Positions 1 through 12,621 of a stretch of DNA of 64,000 nucleotides are shown here, in pieces (within the stretch, counting starts at the first letter, position 1; the number at the start of each line of letters is the position of its first letter). The translations under genes and the position numbers were made by a program. The DNA lies in NCBI GenBank assembly GCA_027422505.1, contig JAPQWV010001336.1:1-64000 (forward strand). Reading direction: 5' to 3'. The notes under the pieces were generated by a model. That model was not told the DNA's origin. It made no database searches and saw only the letters and a program-made list of their open reading frames with translations. The DNA is from Craterostigma plantagineum. Its lineage: Eukaryota; Streptophyta; Magnoliopsida; Lamiales; Linderniaceae.

Positions 1-70
1 CAAATCCCGTGTCCAAATGAATGGGGAAGTCAGTAGATTATGCTGTCTTACTATGTTCTCCATTGTGCAG

Positions 71-1069
71 TTTACAGAAATGCAGAAGATGTGAACTACC
101 ACTCTGTCTGTCTACACGTGCTTGCTGATTCAATTCGCAGGTAAAGAGCTATTCAGGAATTCTATTTTGTTTGTGTGTCATCTCATGTGGACGGTGGGGG
201 TGGACCAATATTTTATCATCTAAGATCCTACCTCAATTGTTTCTCAGTGCGGGACTGATCCTAGCTTCATGGTTGCTTAGCCTCGGGTAATTAAACATGC
301 TATTCCCAAACTGTTGTGTAATCATATTTGTTTCACTCACATGCATTACACTGTTTGTGTACATTCGTTTCATCTTTAAATCGTATGTTTTGTCGAAGGG
401 TTGAAAATGCCGAAGTTTTGTGCTTGGGACTAGTTTCAGTGACAGTGTTCATGCTTGTCATGCACTTTTTAAGCCACTGGTGGTGTCTTGCTACAGATGG
501 CACACCAGACATTCCCTCATCTGCTTTGAGCAAATGCTGGAGACAGTAGGTCTAGTTTCAGTTTGCTGCTTTTAAGTTCTCCAACAGGCAGTAGAAATTA
601 TGCTCAACTACCACTACACCTTCAGTGACCAAATAATCAAATAACATATTTCTCGTATTTTACCATCTGACAGAATCCAAGATTAAGCTAGTTTTGTGGC
701 CCAATGTTCTAGAAAAAATTTCAGCATACCAAAAAGTGTTCTTCTGAGAGGCCTTAATTTTATGCATATGATTTCTAAAATCATAGGTTAATTCCTTGGA
801 AGACATTGCTGAGGTTTCTCAGGCTCGTTTCTGGGAATTGATACCTGGTGATTTTGTTGGTTCAATTTCTCTTCAGGTATGACTTGTTAGTTGGTTCTGC
901 ATATATTAATATTGATCTTTTTCGCCTTATAACCTCACACGAATCTTTATAATGTTGGATTTATCCAGTTGAAAGAGGTAACAGACGATCGCCCCATTCT
1001 TCAGTATGTCCACGGCTGTATCATGAACTTGGCGTACAGAATCTGACCGTACAAACGGGCTGTGCTTGA
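71..1069 (+). CDS. MTPC2: Metal tolerance protein C2-like (cation diffusion facilitator), 3' part
   Basis: This is the C-terminal half of a cation-efflux (CDF) transporter, a family that exports Zn/Mn from the cytosol or into compartments. Exons that fit: 71-140, 248-286, 399 to about 546, 787-876 and 969-1069, with GT/AG borders. The first exon encodes NYHSVCLHVLADSIRSAG, which contains the HxxxD metal site (HVLAD) of a transmembrane helix. Exon 3 gives ENAEVLCLGLVSVTVFMLVM, a membrane segment. The last two exons give the cytosolic domain (ARFWELIPGDFVGSISLQ, then a tail ending LTVQTGCA). The upstream exons lie outside the window. The frame is broken at least five times by one missing base, each where a doubled C or G is expected: three between about 450 and 500, one at the donor near 546 and one near 1007. 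Family assignment is firm from the conserved order of segments; the C2 subgroup rests on remembered similarity. Confidence 0.8.
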
Positions 1070-1959
1070 TTTCTATGCACTTTTCATTGCTTTAACTTGA
1101 AAATCTCCGTAGACTGTATGTAATCCATAGTTTACTCAAAAAACCCTCTTACCCCTGATGAACTTCGTGTAATCATCCCAAGTATATGGTGTCAATCACC
1201 GTCGTCACACTTGCAGATGGCTATATTAGTTCATAATAATATTACTAGTTACCAGTGAATTATACTCAAATAGTTTAATTATTGCGAGTTGGAAACTTTG
1301 AATAATAAGATGAGTCTCCGCGATGATCTCAGTACAAACAAGGAAGAGGAGTTGCAGTAGCGGCATTTTATATTGGCTCAGTATCACTACTCCTGTCCCT
1401 GCTACAATAGATACATAGTTTTCTAGCTATCATCAATTGCTAAAAGTCAAGGTGGAAAGCAAGAGTAGAAGGGTTGCATGGGTTGGGTCAGGTCCTAATG
1501 AGGAGAGATACTTGTCATCATGAAAATAAGGAACCTTCCGAGCAGATGAACAGACACATCACATTTTGAGCTGAGAATGAGAAACTGCCCACAGAACCAT
1601 CAACAGCAGGATCAAATCTAATAATCAGTTTCGTGAATCAACATAGGCTAGTTATAGATGGAATAGGAGCCAGTTTTTTTACACAAACCAAAACATTGCT
1701 CGAAAACCAGTGAACAACAAAACCATAAAAATCTCAAGCTCAAACCCAAAACTAAAGGTGGCATAGAAGAAGAACAGTAATGGAACATCTGACAACTTAG
1801 GACCAACATGTAATATTATCAAAACGCATAAACCTCTACAAACAACAAATGCTCATGGCGCTCTTTGACAACAGACATACGTTAACATCTTGGCTTCCAT
1901 CATACAAAACCGAGTCAAATTGGAAAAGAAATCAAATCCAAGGTCCAAGGCAGCATACA
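1070..1959. other. Convergent intergenic spacer
   Basis: This is the shared 3' side of the MTPC2-like gene (+) and GCP3 (-). I see no coding potential, RNA gene or repeat in it. It should hold both 3' UTRs and polyadenylation regions. Confidence 0.5.
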
Positions 1960-4751
1960 TTACAACAAAAGATTCACTGAACTGCCGGGTCTCAAATTAC
2001 TGTAAAATTCCGTGAAATCCAGCCGAAACATAAGGAACTTCAGGTCAACATGTTGCTGCATGGGCAGCTGAGAGATAAAACTCTCAAAAACAGATGAATA
2101 ATCCTTTGCAATTGAATCTATATCGTGTCCCCATATATTGAAGAAAGTGCTCGGCACGCCTTGTCAGTTCCTTTCTGCCTTCACCAAGCCATGGCCCAGG
2201 ATCTCTGTTAATTGATGATTTCTGAGATCGGGCTTTTCCTTGAGAGGAGTCCCCATTTCTGAAAAATCATTACAAAGGGCATATGTTGACCGAGGTTCAT
2301 TTATCATCCAGTGTTCATGATGTTGGCAGAAAAAATAAACAAAAGAGGCACAGAGAAAGTGTAGTACCTTAACTGCAGCTCGTTTATGCCTTCATATAAT
2401 CTATCTGCTTGACTTCGGAAACGCATTATGAGATCAAATAGAGTAAGCAGCGTCTTGTGAAGAATTTGGGACTTTTCCCCAAGAAGAGATTTCTCGACAA
2501 TAGAAGAGAGGTACTTCTCATGTGCTCCAAGTAGGTCGTCAAGATCTTCCGCAGCTTCCAATTCTTTGGATAAGTTAGACCACGATTCCTCCAAAACTTC
2601 AACATAATGTAGTACTGCAGATTTGAGATAAAATGATTCATCTCACCCCACAGTACTTGGCACTTCCGTGATGTCAATATCAACTGCAATTTGATGGCTT
2701 GGGGCAATCCAGCTAAGTATCGAGAGGTGACACAGTTTGGTTTCATATTTTTCCAGACACCAATAAGCGCATGCTCTACTCTTCTAAGCTTCCACAAAAA
2801 GCTAAATATCTTGAGATACATAGACATGACAGTTTCCGTTAAAAACAGTGTTCAGTGGCATTCTTGCATCATAGTCCAAGGAAAACACGTCCCAACCCCT
2901 ATCACCCCTGTTACTTGGCATAAGCTTCACCCTCAACCTGTCCAGATATCACGATCGTCATACTGTGCATTGGATGATCTAATCGCAGTTTCCAGTAATC
3001 CAGCAAGCTTGAAAGTGCTACTAGTGTTGGCAGGCTCTGAAAGCTCTGGCCAACAATATCCATGAGATATTGCACAAAGTCACCTTGCCCCAGAAGCAAA
3101 TATCTTTTGATTGCAAGGCAGTGTTCTTTAAACTTGTACCGTTTATGCATCACATCTAACAAATGCTTATCTATCCTTCTCGACGCTTCTGTAACTAAAA
3201 TTTCAAGAGCATCAGTCTCACCATATCCAAGCCCACCTCTCATGGTGCTGGTCCCAGCAGCTGCTGCAGCCTCTGTTGCAGCATCAGCCCAACCACGATC
3301 TTCACAACACACTCGAAGGAAATTGATGGACTTCCCAGTCCTTAATATCTGCTGAGCTAGAGACTGAGAAATAAAAGAAGGAAGCATTTCATCATGCAGT
3401 CTGTAGCCTTCCCTCCAGAGAGACTCCGCATTCACAGGTTGACCAAAAACAAAAAAATCACCGAAAAGATCCTCAAGCTCCCCCTCCAAAACCCAACTTC
3501 TCACCATTTCAAAAAGTGGAGAGGACACTCGACGGAGCAATCATTCATAAAATCATTGAGAAGAGGATCACCATGTTGTGCATGCATATGAATGACTCCA
3601 GCCATGGCCCCACCCTTTTATGAATCTACAGCTATCAACTAAAACAGCCATCAGTCTCATCTTCACCATGGGCTCAGAAAACCAAACCGACAGTCTCCTC
3701 AGTGACAAATAATTTCCTGATCTTTCCAACACAAAAGGAACTGGATTCATCGCCTGACGAGCAGAGCAAGTAGCTTATAGTAATGACAAGTTTCCTGTAA
3801 TGCAGCACAAAATGCCTGTCCAATAGTCCCAACATCCTCCGTAGGGTACCGATCCGTACTCTCTGTTACATACCCATTGATCTTCCTGAACAGACAACCA
3901 AGCTCACTCAACTTCCGAATCATAATTCTAGTGGCCCTAGACACCTTAACAATATCTTCCAACACATAGGCGTCCTTTTCTTGTCGAACTTAACGTATGC
4001 TCCAGCAACCCCTGACAAGCATACAAGATATCCCTCATGAGAACTGCTTCTGAAACCTCATTCTCGTTCTTAACCAAATCGGCAAATGCCTTATATGCCA
4101 AATCACGGATATTCTCAGGATCCTTTGACACAACCAATACACCACTGCTGTTATAGAGCTTCTTCACATTATCACTTCCCCTCGATCCGCCGATACTGTT
4201 TTCTAAACCATTGAAATTCTTCAAATCATCATAATCGTTTACAGAAGTAGTTAACTTCCTCTCACACCTACTCTTCTCCAACTTCCCTAAACCCCTGCTA
4301 AAATCCTCGACCAAACCTCTCGTTTCACTCTCAACCAGTGTAGGCAGCCCACCAGCCAAAGCAGAATCCAATAACCCATTAGAAACCCCATTCAATATCG
4401 CACCTTTTCTCATATTTCGATCTTCAGAGATAGTCTTAAGCAAGTATAGCACTGCCCACTTGGCCTGGACGCTCCCCGGCCCATTTTTAAGGGAGAATTG
4501 AGTATACAGATCGGCAAAAATTAGGGCTGTAGGGGAATTACCAGAGTTGGCCAGGCGACGCTTGATTGACTCAGCCACTGCAGCGGAGTCCGTGGCAATG
4601 GACGGAGTCATTCGGCTAGAGAGTATTCGTATAGAGTACTTGAGTGCTTCGTGTAGTGTTGAGGGTTAGGGTTTTTGTTTAGAGGGGCATTGTGAATCAA
4701 ACGTTGAACAAGTTCTTTCACCAGATCTACTGCTCTTTGATCGTCTTCCAT
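1960..4751 (-). CDS. GCP3: Gamma-tubulin complex component 3 (GCP3/SPC98)
   Basis: GCP3 is a core subunit of the gamma-tubulin ring complex that nucleates microtubules, including cortical and spindle arrays in plants. Conserved blocks run in order down the minus strand. The N-terminus is MEDDQRAVDLVKELVQRL from the ATG at 4751, followed by RILSSRMTPSIATD. The GRIP1 region lies around 3965-2911 (EDLFGDFFVFGQPVNAES, GKSINFLRVCCEDRGW, RRIDKHLLDVMHKRYKFKEH). The C-terminal GRIP2 region that contacts gamma-tubulin lies around 2830-1960 (FLWKLRRVEHALIGVWKNMK, CQVLWGEMNHFISNLQYYIM, VDLKFLMFRLDFTEFYSNLR). An intron at 2367-2259 has clean GT-AG ends and joins ELQLR to NGDSSQGK in frame. The stop is at 1960. 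The frame changes about seven times (near 4650, 3990, 3750, 3620, 2900, 2660 and 2130), mostly at short homopolymers, so I read it as a real gene with sequence errors. An in-frame ATG at 4808 is possible; 4751 is preferred because the conserved sequence starts there. Confidence 0.88.
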
Positions 4752-5242
4752 GATAATGGTATGTCTTCCGCTGTGCGAGGGTGAATGTCTCTGTGCGTTT
4801 TCCGGCATTAGCTTTCTACAAAGTTTTGATCGATGGTTGATTTATTAATATTGGGCGGGCAAATGTAAAATGAATATGTTACGCCAACCACCGTTCCTCT
4901 TTCGGCTTAAACTAACCCATTTGCCTTTCACTATTTGGGCTAAGGCCCATCACAATGTGCGTATACTTAATTCGCCTCGCCGCTGAAGTCCGGCGTTGCG
5001 CGATCCCTTGCCTTGGACAATCGTTGAGATTGCATCATACACAAATCAAATAAATCATCACATATTATCGTTTCAGGCGACAAGTTTCTGAACTTGCTGT
5101 CATCATATCATCAGTAAAGGAGATGGATTACCTGGGAAATTTCATTAGTCTAAGGCAAGTTCTGTGGTATTATATTTCGTATTTTATCAGCCAAGTGGAT
5201 CGTCCGTTGATCTTATTGTTGTTTAGGTTTTCAATTTCGACT
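4752..5242. promoter_or_regulatory. Bidirectional intergenic promoter region
   Basis: About 490 bp separate the divergent start codons of GCP3 (-) and the twin CX9C gene (+). It must hold both 5' UTRs and core promoters. I see no convincing TATA box. The location is inferred from the gene layout only. Confidence 0.45.
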
Positions 5243-6317
5243 ATGAAGGAGAAAAAATACGCTACGACTTCTCTGCCTAAGCGAATTTTGGCGAATTGTT
5301 CTATTCAGGTTAAATATACCTATTTATTTGATTTTGGGTATTTTGTTTTTTCAATACCAGTCCTTGCGAACTGTAAACGCTGTGCACCTCATCACTTATG
5401 GGGGTGGTACTACTATCGATTAAAATAATTCTTGTTTTTCCGTAACACTGGAAGATCCTTTGGCTAACCTGTTCATTTCAGGAAGAAGAATGTTTTGTTT
5501 TCTTAACTTCAAGAATTATTTCGTGGAATATCGATCTCTAAAATTATATAATGAGGTGACACGAGACATCAATGATATAATGAAGTGACGCAACATCGGG
5601 GTTGAATCTGGATAATTATTAATTAAGTGCCAAAGGATACTACTACCCAATTCTTATTTCATATGTGTTACATTGTAAATTACCTGTGGTTGCATTTGTT
5701 CACTTGATTTTAACTAAAATCCTTTTTTGGCTACGTTTTGGAAAATGGCGGTGAATATTATTAGTTTTTGTTGCTTTAACAGGAGAAAAATATCAGTATG
5801 TCTGGAATTCAATTTTGACATAAGGTGCAGGATAAGTTATAATACTTCATGCAGGGGGTGGCCTACAATATACACATATCTATTCCACTGATATTGTGAT
5901 TTGCAACTTTCTGACTTGGTTTACATAAACTTTCTAAGCGTTTTGTCCTTTGCAGTCTGTTCCATTTTCTTCGTTCTTATCATCTCGCGTCATCATTTCC
6001 TCAGTTTTGTAAAATGGCAAAACCATGAGGTTTTTATAATGTCATTCTATGGTCCTAAGTCTTGTCAGCCTTTTACGTGATTTCATTACTCACAAGATCT
6101 CATCTATTTCTCTTTTTGAATTTGATACTGTATGTCAGTGCTATTGCCACTAGGAGTATATTTTTGCAAATTGTATGATGTGTTAAGTGGTTTTTTGCAG
6201 GCCAAACATTATGGTACTTGTGTTACTGCACGGGTTCCAGAAGTTGAAAAGGACATGTGTCTAAAGGAATTTCTTGCTTTAAGAAGTTGCATGCAAAACG
6301 TCGTATGTAGATTTTAA
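5243..6317 (+). CDS. Twin CX9C mitochondrial protein, NDUFAF8-like complex I assembly factor
   Basis: This is a two-exon gene for a 60-residue protein. Exon 1 is 5243-5308 (22 codons, ending ILANCSIQ). The intron is 5309-6200 (GT...TTTTTTGCAG). Exon 2 is 6201-6317 (starting AKHYGTCV, stop TAA). The spliced product shows two cysteine pairs, each with exactly nine residues between the cysteines: CSIQAKHYGTC and CLKEFLALRSC. This is the CHCH fold of intermembrane-space proteins that are oxidised by the Mia40 pathway. The text around the second pair (VEKDMCLKEFLALRSCMQ) resembles the plant counterparts of NDUFAF8, an assembly factor for respiratory complex I. The frame is intact across the splice. 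Neither exon alone is long enough to be called a gene by ORF length. The CX9C class is certain; the NDUFAF8 assignment is from memory. Confidence 0.8.
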
Positions 6318-6519
6318 CCATCACAGTTATATGGAAAGTACGTTTAGTTGGATTTTCTATTTGCACTTTACATGTTTATTCGATGATCTTTATCCAGCTT
6401 CGAGGGAAGATCTGAGTAGAAGAAACAGTCAATCTTAGACCAAAGCTGATTTGGTGAAGCTTCGTTTTCAAGGTTGGGTTCCTTATTATTTCGTCATTGT
6501 GAGTAATAGCTTTTCTCTT

Positions 6520-6522
<3 letters not shown>

Positions 6523-6557
<35 letters not shown>

Positions 6558-6566
6558 CTACTCCTC

Positions 6567-6599
<33 letters not shown>

Positions 6600-6600
6600 C
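6523..6600. repeat. (CT)n microsatellite in the 5' leader of the RMC1-like gene
   Basis: A nearly pure CT run with a few interruptions lies about 120-190 bp upstream of the RMC1-like start codon. CT-rich leader repeats are common near plant transcription starts. An ORF through it is only repeat (SLSLSLS). Confidence 0.85.
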
Positions 6601-6716
6601 ACATCCCTCTCGCTTTATCGTCTTCTCCAGTAAGCTGGTTGATATCTCCTAATAATTTTAAAGTCAAGCTTTCCTTCTACTCAGTCATCTGATAGTGGAA
6701 AGAGATACTAAGTAAC

Positions 6717-9700
6717 ATGATTGGAGGAGCATCATCTTCTTCTAGTTCGAGCTTCGCCGGAACTAATGCTCTTTCACATATCTATATCAATTACCCACCT
6801 CTTACATGTCTTGTTCCTGGTTCGGGGAGTTTCTTTTATGATGATGCTACCAAGCTGATGCTTTCATTGACGCCCAACGAGGTACTATCATCTGCCACCA
6901 CCTACCAGGATCCCGGAGAAAGTTGGGTTAACTTATTCAACTAATTCTTATGGCTTGTAGGTTTTCTCATGGAAAACTGCTGAATATAATCCTGATGCTG
7001 CTCCCTCGTCAGATCCAATAAGTGAAGGGCCTGTGCTTTTAATACGATATTCACTCGATCATAAGCTTTTGGCTATCCAGCGACCTAATTACGAAATTCA
7101 GATCTGGAATAAGGAAACTGGGAATACACTTACTCAAAGGTGTCCGGTCAGAATCAGATGTTTTTTGGGTTTCTTTTGGACAGATTCTCCGACCTTCGAT
7201 ATTGTGTTTGTGAAGACCAGGTATTCACTTGAATTCAGTTAATGTGCGTTGAGCTTGTAACTGTTGCACCAACTGATAGTGATATGACAAGCTGGCATTG
7301 TCAACGTCTTTCGCTATCTTTATTTTATTTTCATTTATGCCATCATGTCATTGATCATTTGTTTTCATTTATGCCATCATTCATTGATCATTTTATTTCA
7401 TTTATGCCATTATGTCATTGAAATTTTATTTACTTTGGTTGTGACCACTGTAACAATGTTATCCGGAAACCTTCCGATCTGTCGGGTGATTCTGATGGGA
7501 TTAATGTGCCATGTCATTGATCATCTTATCTTCAGTTATGCCATCATGTCATTGATCTTTGTTCTTGCTTAATTAAAATAGGTGTGACGGAACCATCTCC
7601 TTTCAGGTGTGAGAGAACCATCTTCTTTGTCCTGTAAATGTTTACAACTCTGAGCATCGTTAATGTCCACATCGCATGATTTTTATTCAGATGTTACCAG
7701 GATTATTCCTTTTAATATCTAGCAGTCATTTTTCCGTCACATCCTTCCCTCAATTTTCTTTTAGTTGCTTTGCATTATTGAGCTTGTGGGAATCACCTTA
7801 TGGGAAGTTTTGGTGCATTAATTCAATGGTTTGTCCATGCAATAGAATGGAATGTCGGATTGATCTATTTATTTTTTAGATAAGTTAAATTGTGGATTTT
7901 TATTCCTAAACAAGTGTACGGATTTCTTTAACATGCCTTTTCCTTACATTGACAGTGGATGAGACTTCTACTCTTACAATTTGGACTCCAAGGCTCTCAT
8001 TTAGCTGACAAGAATATATTGAACAGAGTTGGTACATCTATATGCATGAAAGCAGGTTGGTGCTTCTTGCATCAGGAATGCAATGCAAGAGTTTTAGAGG
8101 TTATCAGGTGGGTCATACGCTATTTCTAAGCCCTATACCTTTATCCAATTAATATTTAAACAATACAGTATTACAGTTGAAAGATTGCTATTAGTTAAAC
8201 TGCAGTTATGTTAGGTAGAAAACAATATATTCCCTTTCTGGTTTTATTTAATTCTCAGCAATCGATATGGAAACCAGTGATTTGTAGAAAATACATAAGG
8301 TTATCAGCCACAAAAGCCTGAGCTTTGGCTGATTTGCAATTATTGCAGAAACTAAATTTTTGGAATAATAATTTGAACTTCAAAAAATTGCCAAACTATG
8401 GCTGATTCATTTTCCGGCAATTGTTAAATGGCGTAATCAGAATTCTTATGAGTTTTTGTTGATGTCGTGGCCCCGCCAATGTCATTTCCATGTCAGCACT
8501 AAATAAAAAATTAACGCAATTAGAATAACAAATGAAATAACATAATGTGTTGTAGCTTTCATTTTGCATTGAAGTAGCTGTGCCGATAGAGGGTGCTAGG
8601 TCAATTAAATCTCAACATAAGCATTCCTGTCTCCATATAATTGACAATTGACACTGAAGTCGAGGCTACAATTGCGAAAAAAAAATAATTATACAATGAT
8701 TGTAAATCCGCTAAAAGTTCAGGTTGGTATCTATCATCATCTGTAAATCTTATTGTAAGTTGACATCTTATCGTTTTGCAGTGTTAACATTCTTGTTTGA
8801 TTTATCTTCACAAATCTCTATCATGCATGAAATTGACTGTTTCTAATGTATTTCAAATTTAACGTTATATTTAGATATCATCTGCGGGTACCATCAGCTT
8901 GCCCAAATTTGAGATGGTAATGGCCAAGTCCGAGGCTAACAATAAGCCAATTCTTGCTGCTCGAGATGTCATATCATCACCGTGTTACGTTTTCTGTGCC
9001 TCCACATTGATTTTACTGGATTGCATTCTATTCTACTCTTGTTTACGATTTTGTCAATTTGCAGGTTTGGCAGGATATATTGTTTGCAGTTTGATAGAGT
9101 GGCAAATCTACTTCACATATATAGGTTCTATCGAGATGCTGTTGTGCACCAGGCAAGAAGTGGCTTTAAAGTTTCAATAATATTTATATTATTGAACTTT
9201 AAAGAATATCATGTGATAGATACTTGTTGATGGTGTGATTCCGTTGTTTTACATGTTAGTTCGGAAAATAATTTGTGAAGAGGAAAGTAAAGATCTGTGT
9301 CGTTGGTTATTATTGATTTTGTTAGGGTATTTGACTTTCACGTTTCCCTGTGACTGAAAGATGACGAGTTTCTTCTATCAAGTACACCGGTAGCTTTTGA
9401 CACAATTACACTGTATTGTGCTGTGTCGTCAGATTGTAGTTTGTGTCATCGACTCATCATCTTGAGTCGAGCAAAATAATCAACTAAACGTTTTCATTTT
9501 TGATTCCGTTAGTTGCATCTCTACATTGTTGTCGCAACTGCTTTCATCAATTTGTAGGTTTCTCTTATCCTTTGCAATAACCTAATAATTCTGGAAAGTG
9601 GAAAGTGAAGCTCCTAAAAAATTAAGATCCAGTGATGTGTGAAGAACATAGCTCCATTACAGATTCTCATGGACCACACTGCACATAATTGTTTCAATTC

Positions 9701-12242
9701 TTTCCTCTTCTCTCTTGCCCATTTCCTATTTTAAGAAGATTGTTTCTTTTCCTGTTACAGGGCTCTCTTTCAGTGTACTCCAGTGAGATTGCGGTCAATG
9801 TGGTCGACAATGTATTACTCATCATCAAGTGGAGGCAAAGGTTGTCATCATGTAGATTTCTTGCAGATACTCAAGCACCTATATCTGCACCTCTTCACTA
9901 TTGTAAGAAGAACTCCTAGCACTAATATTGCTGACACCCAATCTACTCCCATAACTTCTGGAGCTCCGACTTCGACAAGTCCAGTGATCCGGTGTGTCTA
10001 ATATGCTGCGGGTTCGAATTTCTTGTCCCTGATCTTATACTTGACTCGTCAAATGGATCGCTAGGAAAGTTTGTTTGGATCTGGAGGTGAGTTCTGGCAC
10101 CATAGAGCATCAACATAAACTACTATTATCCTTTTTCTTCTATCTGACTTATTCCATCTTCTGCAGGCAGTTTCTGCCAGTACTCAGATGTTCCACTGAC
10201 GCTTGAATTTCTACAAAGGAGGGACAGGAAGCTTAGCAAGGTAATGTATACTGCCGATATTTCCGTTTGTGGTTGTTGTCATGTTTGAATCTTTCTTTCC
10301 CAAACTTGCTTAGTTTAGGAATGGTGATTGCGGATAATCACCAACATTATTTGGATTCCGATTCCCAAAATACAATTATGATGATGCCTTTTATATCGAA
10401 ATATCATGATGTCAAATATAGTAACGTTGATGCTGTTATTTGCACTGAGCTATTATTTTGACAATTAATCAAAGAGGAATGCTAATATGTCATTCAACTG
10501 GTTGTAGTGAAATAGGCTTAATAGAAAGCTCTCCTATAGTGCTTGCAGGCAAAACAGTTAAGCTTGTCGATCGTTCGGACCCTTCTTTTAGAAAGAAAGC
10601 CTGTCGCTACGGTTACCATGCAGTAAATCTTGCTCATAAAATACTCGCATGCAATTAAAACAGGCAGTTATTATAAATCATTGAATGGAGAAGAAGGCTC
10701 AACTTCTGGTTTGTCCAAACAAATAGCCAGCTCGACAGTCCAGCTCTGGATATAATGTATCTGAAAAGTCCGTCCAGCCAGATCCTAAAACTAACATTGA
10801 GAATGAACCTTATAGAAGAAATACTTTGTCAACTTCAGACGCTGATGGCAGTGAGAATTGGAACTCCATAATGTTGATTCTTTGTTTGGTCAACCAGAGG
10901 GGGCAATCTCGTTTGACCCTGATCCGTCAACTTATGAATTTTTTGCTGCTGGAGAATCTGAAATTGTTCGCTCAGTTAATAGACGGCTAAAGTATAATAC
11001 CCCGGAGTTGTTGCTGGATCCCAAATTTCTTCTGCTGCTGTTTCACCTGAGGATTTGTCACCTTTGTTTTTTCTCCTGTTGAGGAGGAGTTGGGCGGAGA
11101 AGGTTCCTACTTGGAGGATATTATTATTGCATTTCTTGGAAGGTGTTATTCGACAATTGCAACTCATTTTTGTAGAATGCTGCTGTTTTAACGACACAAC
11201 CTATTACCTTTCCCTTTATTTTAGTTTTAAATGATAGAGCTTTTCTTTTTGCCTTCATTTCCAAACTTCTGCAGTGCTAGCATGGAGAAACTTAAGGTCC
11301 CTCCTACTGCATATGTTCTGTTGGTTCAAGTTTTAGTCCGGGAGGAGCATTTTTGCCAAACTTGGACTGTTTATCATGAATAAGGTAATATTTTTTCTGC
11401 AATATGTATATTTGTGTGTTTGTAGACATGCACATATTGTCGAAAAAATAGCCAAGATGAGACTCCAAATTTTGTATGATTTGGAACCATCTGAATGGTT
11501 GCTGCAGATTATTGAACCTACCAGAGATCGGGTGGCGATGCAACTACTGGAATCTGGTCGACAGAACCTTCAAGTGAGAAGTTGGGCCTCGAAATGCTAA
11601 GATAACTTTCGTTACATCATGAATATGTTTTGCTTCTTGTACAAGATGGATATTATCTTGAAGGTCTGCGTTATGCAAGGAAGAAGAAGGTAAAATTACA
11701 TGTTGCGTGATTTACCTTGCAGAACATGTTTCATCTTGTTTTCCCATATCGTCTATATGCTTATGCTAAACATTATTTTCTATTCCTCCGAATGGGTAAC
11801 TGAGCAGAAAATAACTTGGACTTTGTGACTTGCTTTTTTAATGGTAATGTTATCAGCCTAGTGCCTATACATGTGGCTGAGCTGAGATCCTGGCGATTCA
11901 CTTAATATAGGCTAGAAGAGCTGAGCACAAGTTAGATTAAACGCGGGTTTGCTGTTTTCTTCATACATATGTGAACAGTCATAGGTTGCATTCCCCTTCA
12001 ATTTTGCTGTGAAAAAAAAACCTAAACTTGTAAAAATGGGTAATTTTGATCAGGTGAACACGGTTCGTCCTTCATTGTTTCTTGAAGCTGCTTATGCATC
12101 CAAGGAGCCCCAACACCTAGTGGCAGTTCTAAGGTTCTTTTTGGATTTCACTCCGGGCTTCAAGAACACTGCAGATCATGAGACATACCGGCGCATTGCT
12201 AATGAGATGACTTCTCCTGATCTCTTATTTGTATTTAGATGA
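6717..12242 (+). CDS. RMC1 / Mic1-domain protein (regulator of the MON1-CCZ1 complex), plant homologue
   Basis: The animal counterpart (RMC1/C18orf8) binds MON1-CCZ1, the exchange factor for Rab7, and acts on late endosomes/vacuoles. The start ATG at 6717 (MIGGASSSSSS) is followed by an N-terminal propeller-like region. Exons that fit: 6717-6881, 6961-7218, 7956-8107, 8875-8988, 9065-9152, 9761-10086, 10167-10240, several between about 10680 and 11385, about 11451-11690, and 12054-12242. Recognisable blocks: VFSWKTAEYNPDAAPSSDPI, IRYSLDHKLLAIQRPNYEIQ, ESRLVLLASGMQCKSFRGYQ, PKFEMVMAKSEANNKPILAA, VYSSEIAVNVVDNVLL and DVPLTLEFLQRR. The C-terminal Mic1 domain shows MQLLESGRQNLQ, DGYYLEGLRYAR and NTVRPSLFLEAAYASKEPQH. 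The exon ending at 9152 appears to use a GC donor. Small indels interrupt several exons (near 7150, 8980 and 9850), so the exact protein cannot be read. Exon limits between 10.3 and 11.7 kb are approximate. Confidence 0.82.
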
Positions 12243-12621
12243 GCTGTGGAAGTCTGGTGAAAGGTGAGGCGGTGCTTGTTCTATAGATATGAGAATGTGA
12301 GGTGGATGACTTCTTTTTTTGCTCTGTTTTCTGGCGTGTTCTTTCCATACAATGCTTTCTTTCCTGTATTCAATGAGAAGCAAACAAATCATTAACAGCG
12401 AGAAGGAACGTGTGACCACTGTCTCCGTATATTTTAGCAAATACTAGCATGGAGTTGGAAAAAAGGGGAAATAAAGAGGATGATAATTGTTTGCATCTTT
12501 TACAGAATTCAGATTTCACGATAAAGGAAGCAAATAGATACATACTCGTTGGAAAAAGACTTTCTTGACAGTCAATAGATGTATAGGCTGCTGGCATACA
12601 TAAAATCGTCTGTCTCTGTAT

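Noticed and set aside
71..4751. MTPC2-like and GCP3 as pseudogenes
   Set aside because: Residue conservation and splice sites are intact, and the breaks are single bases at homopolymers repeated in every gene of the region, so sequence error is the simpler reading.
6451..6633. 60-codon ORF with SLSLSLS
   Set aside because: It is the translation of the (CT)n microsatellite in the leader of the RMC1-like gene.
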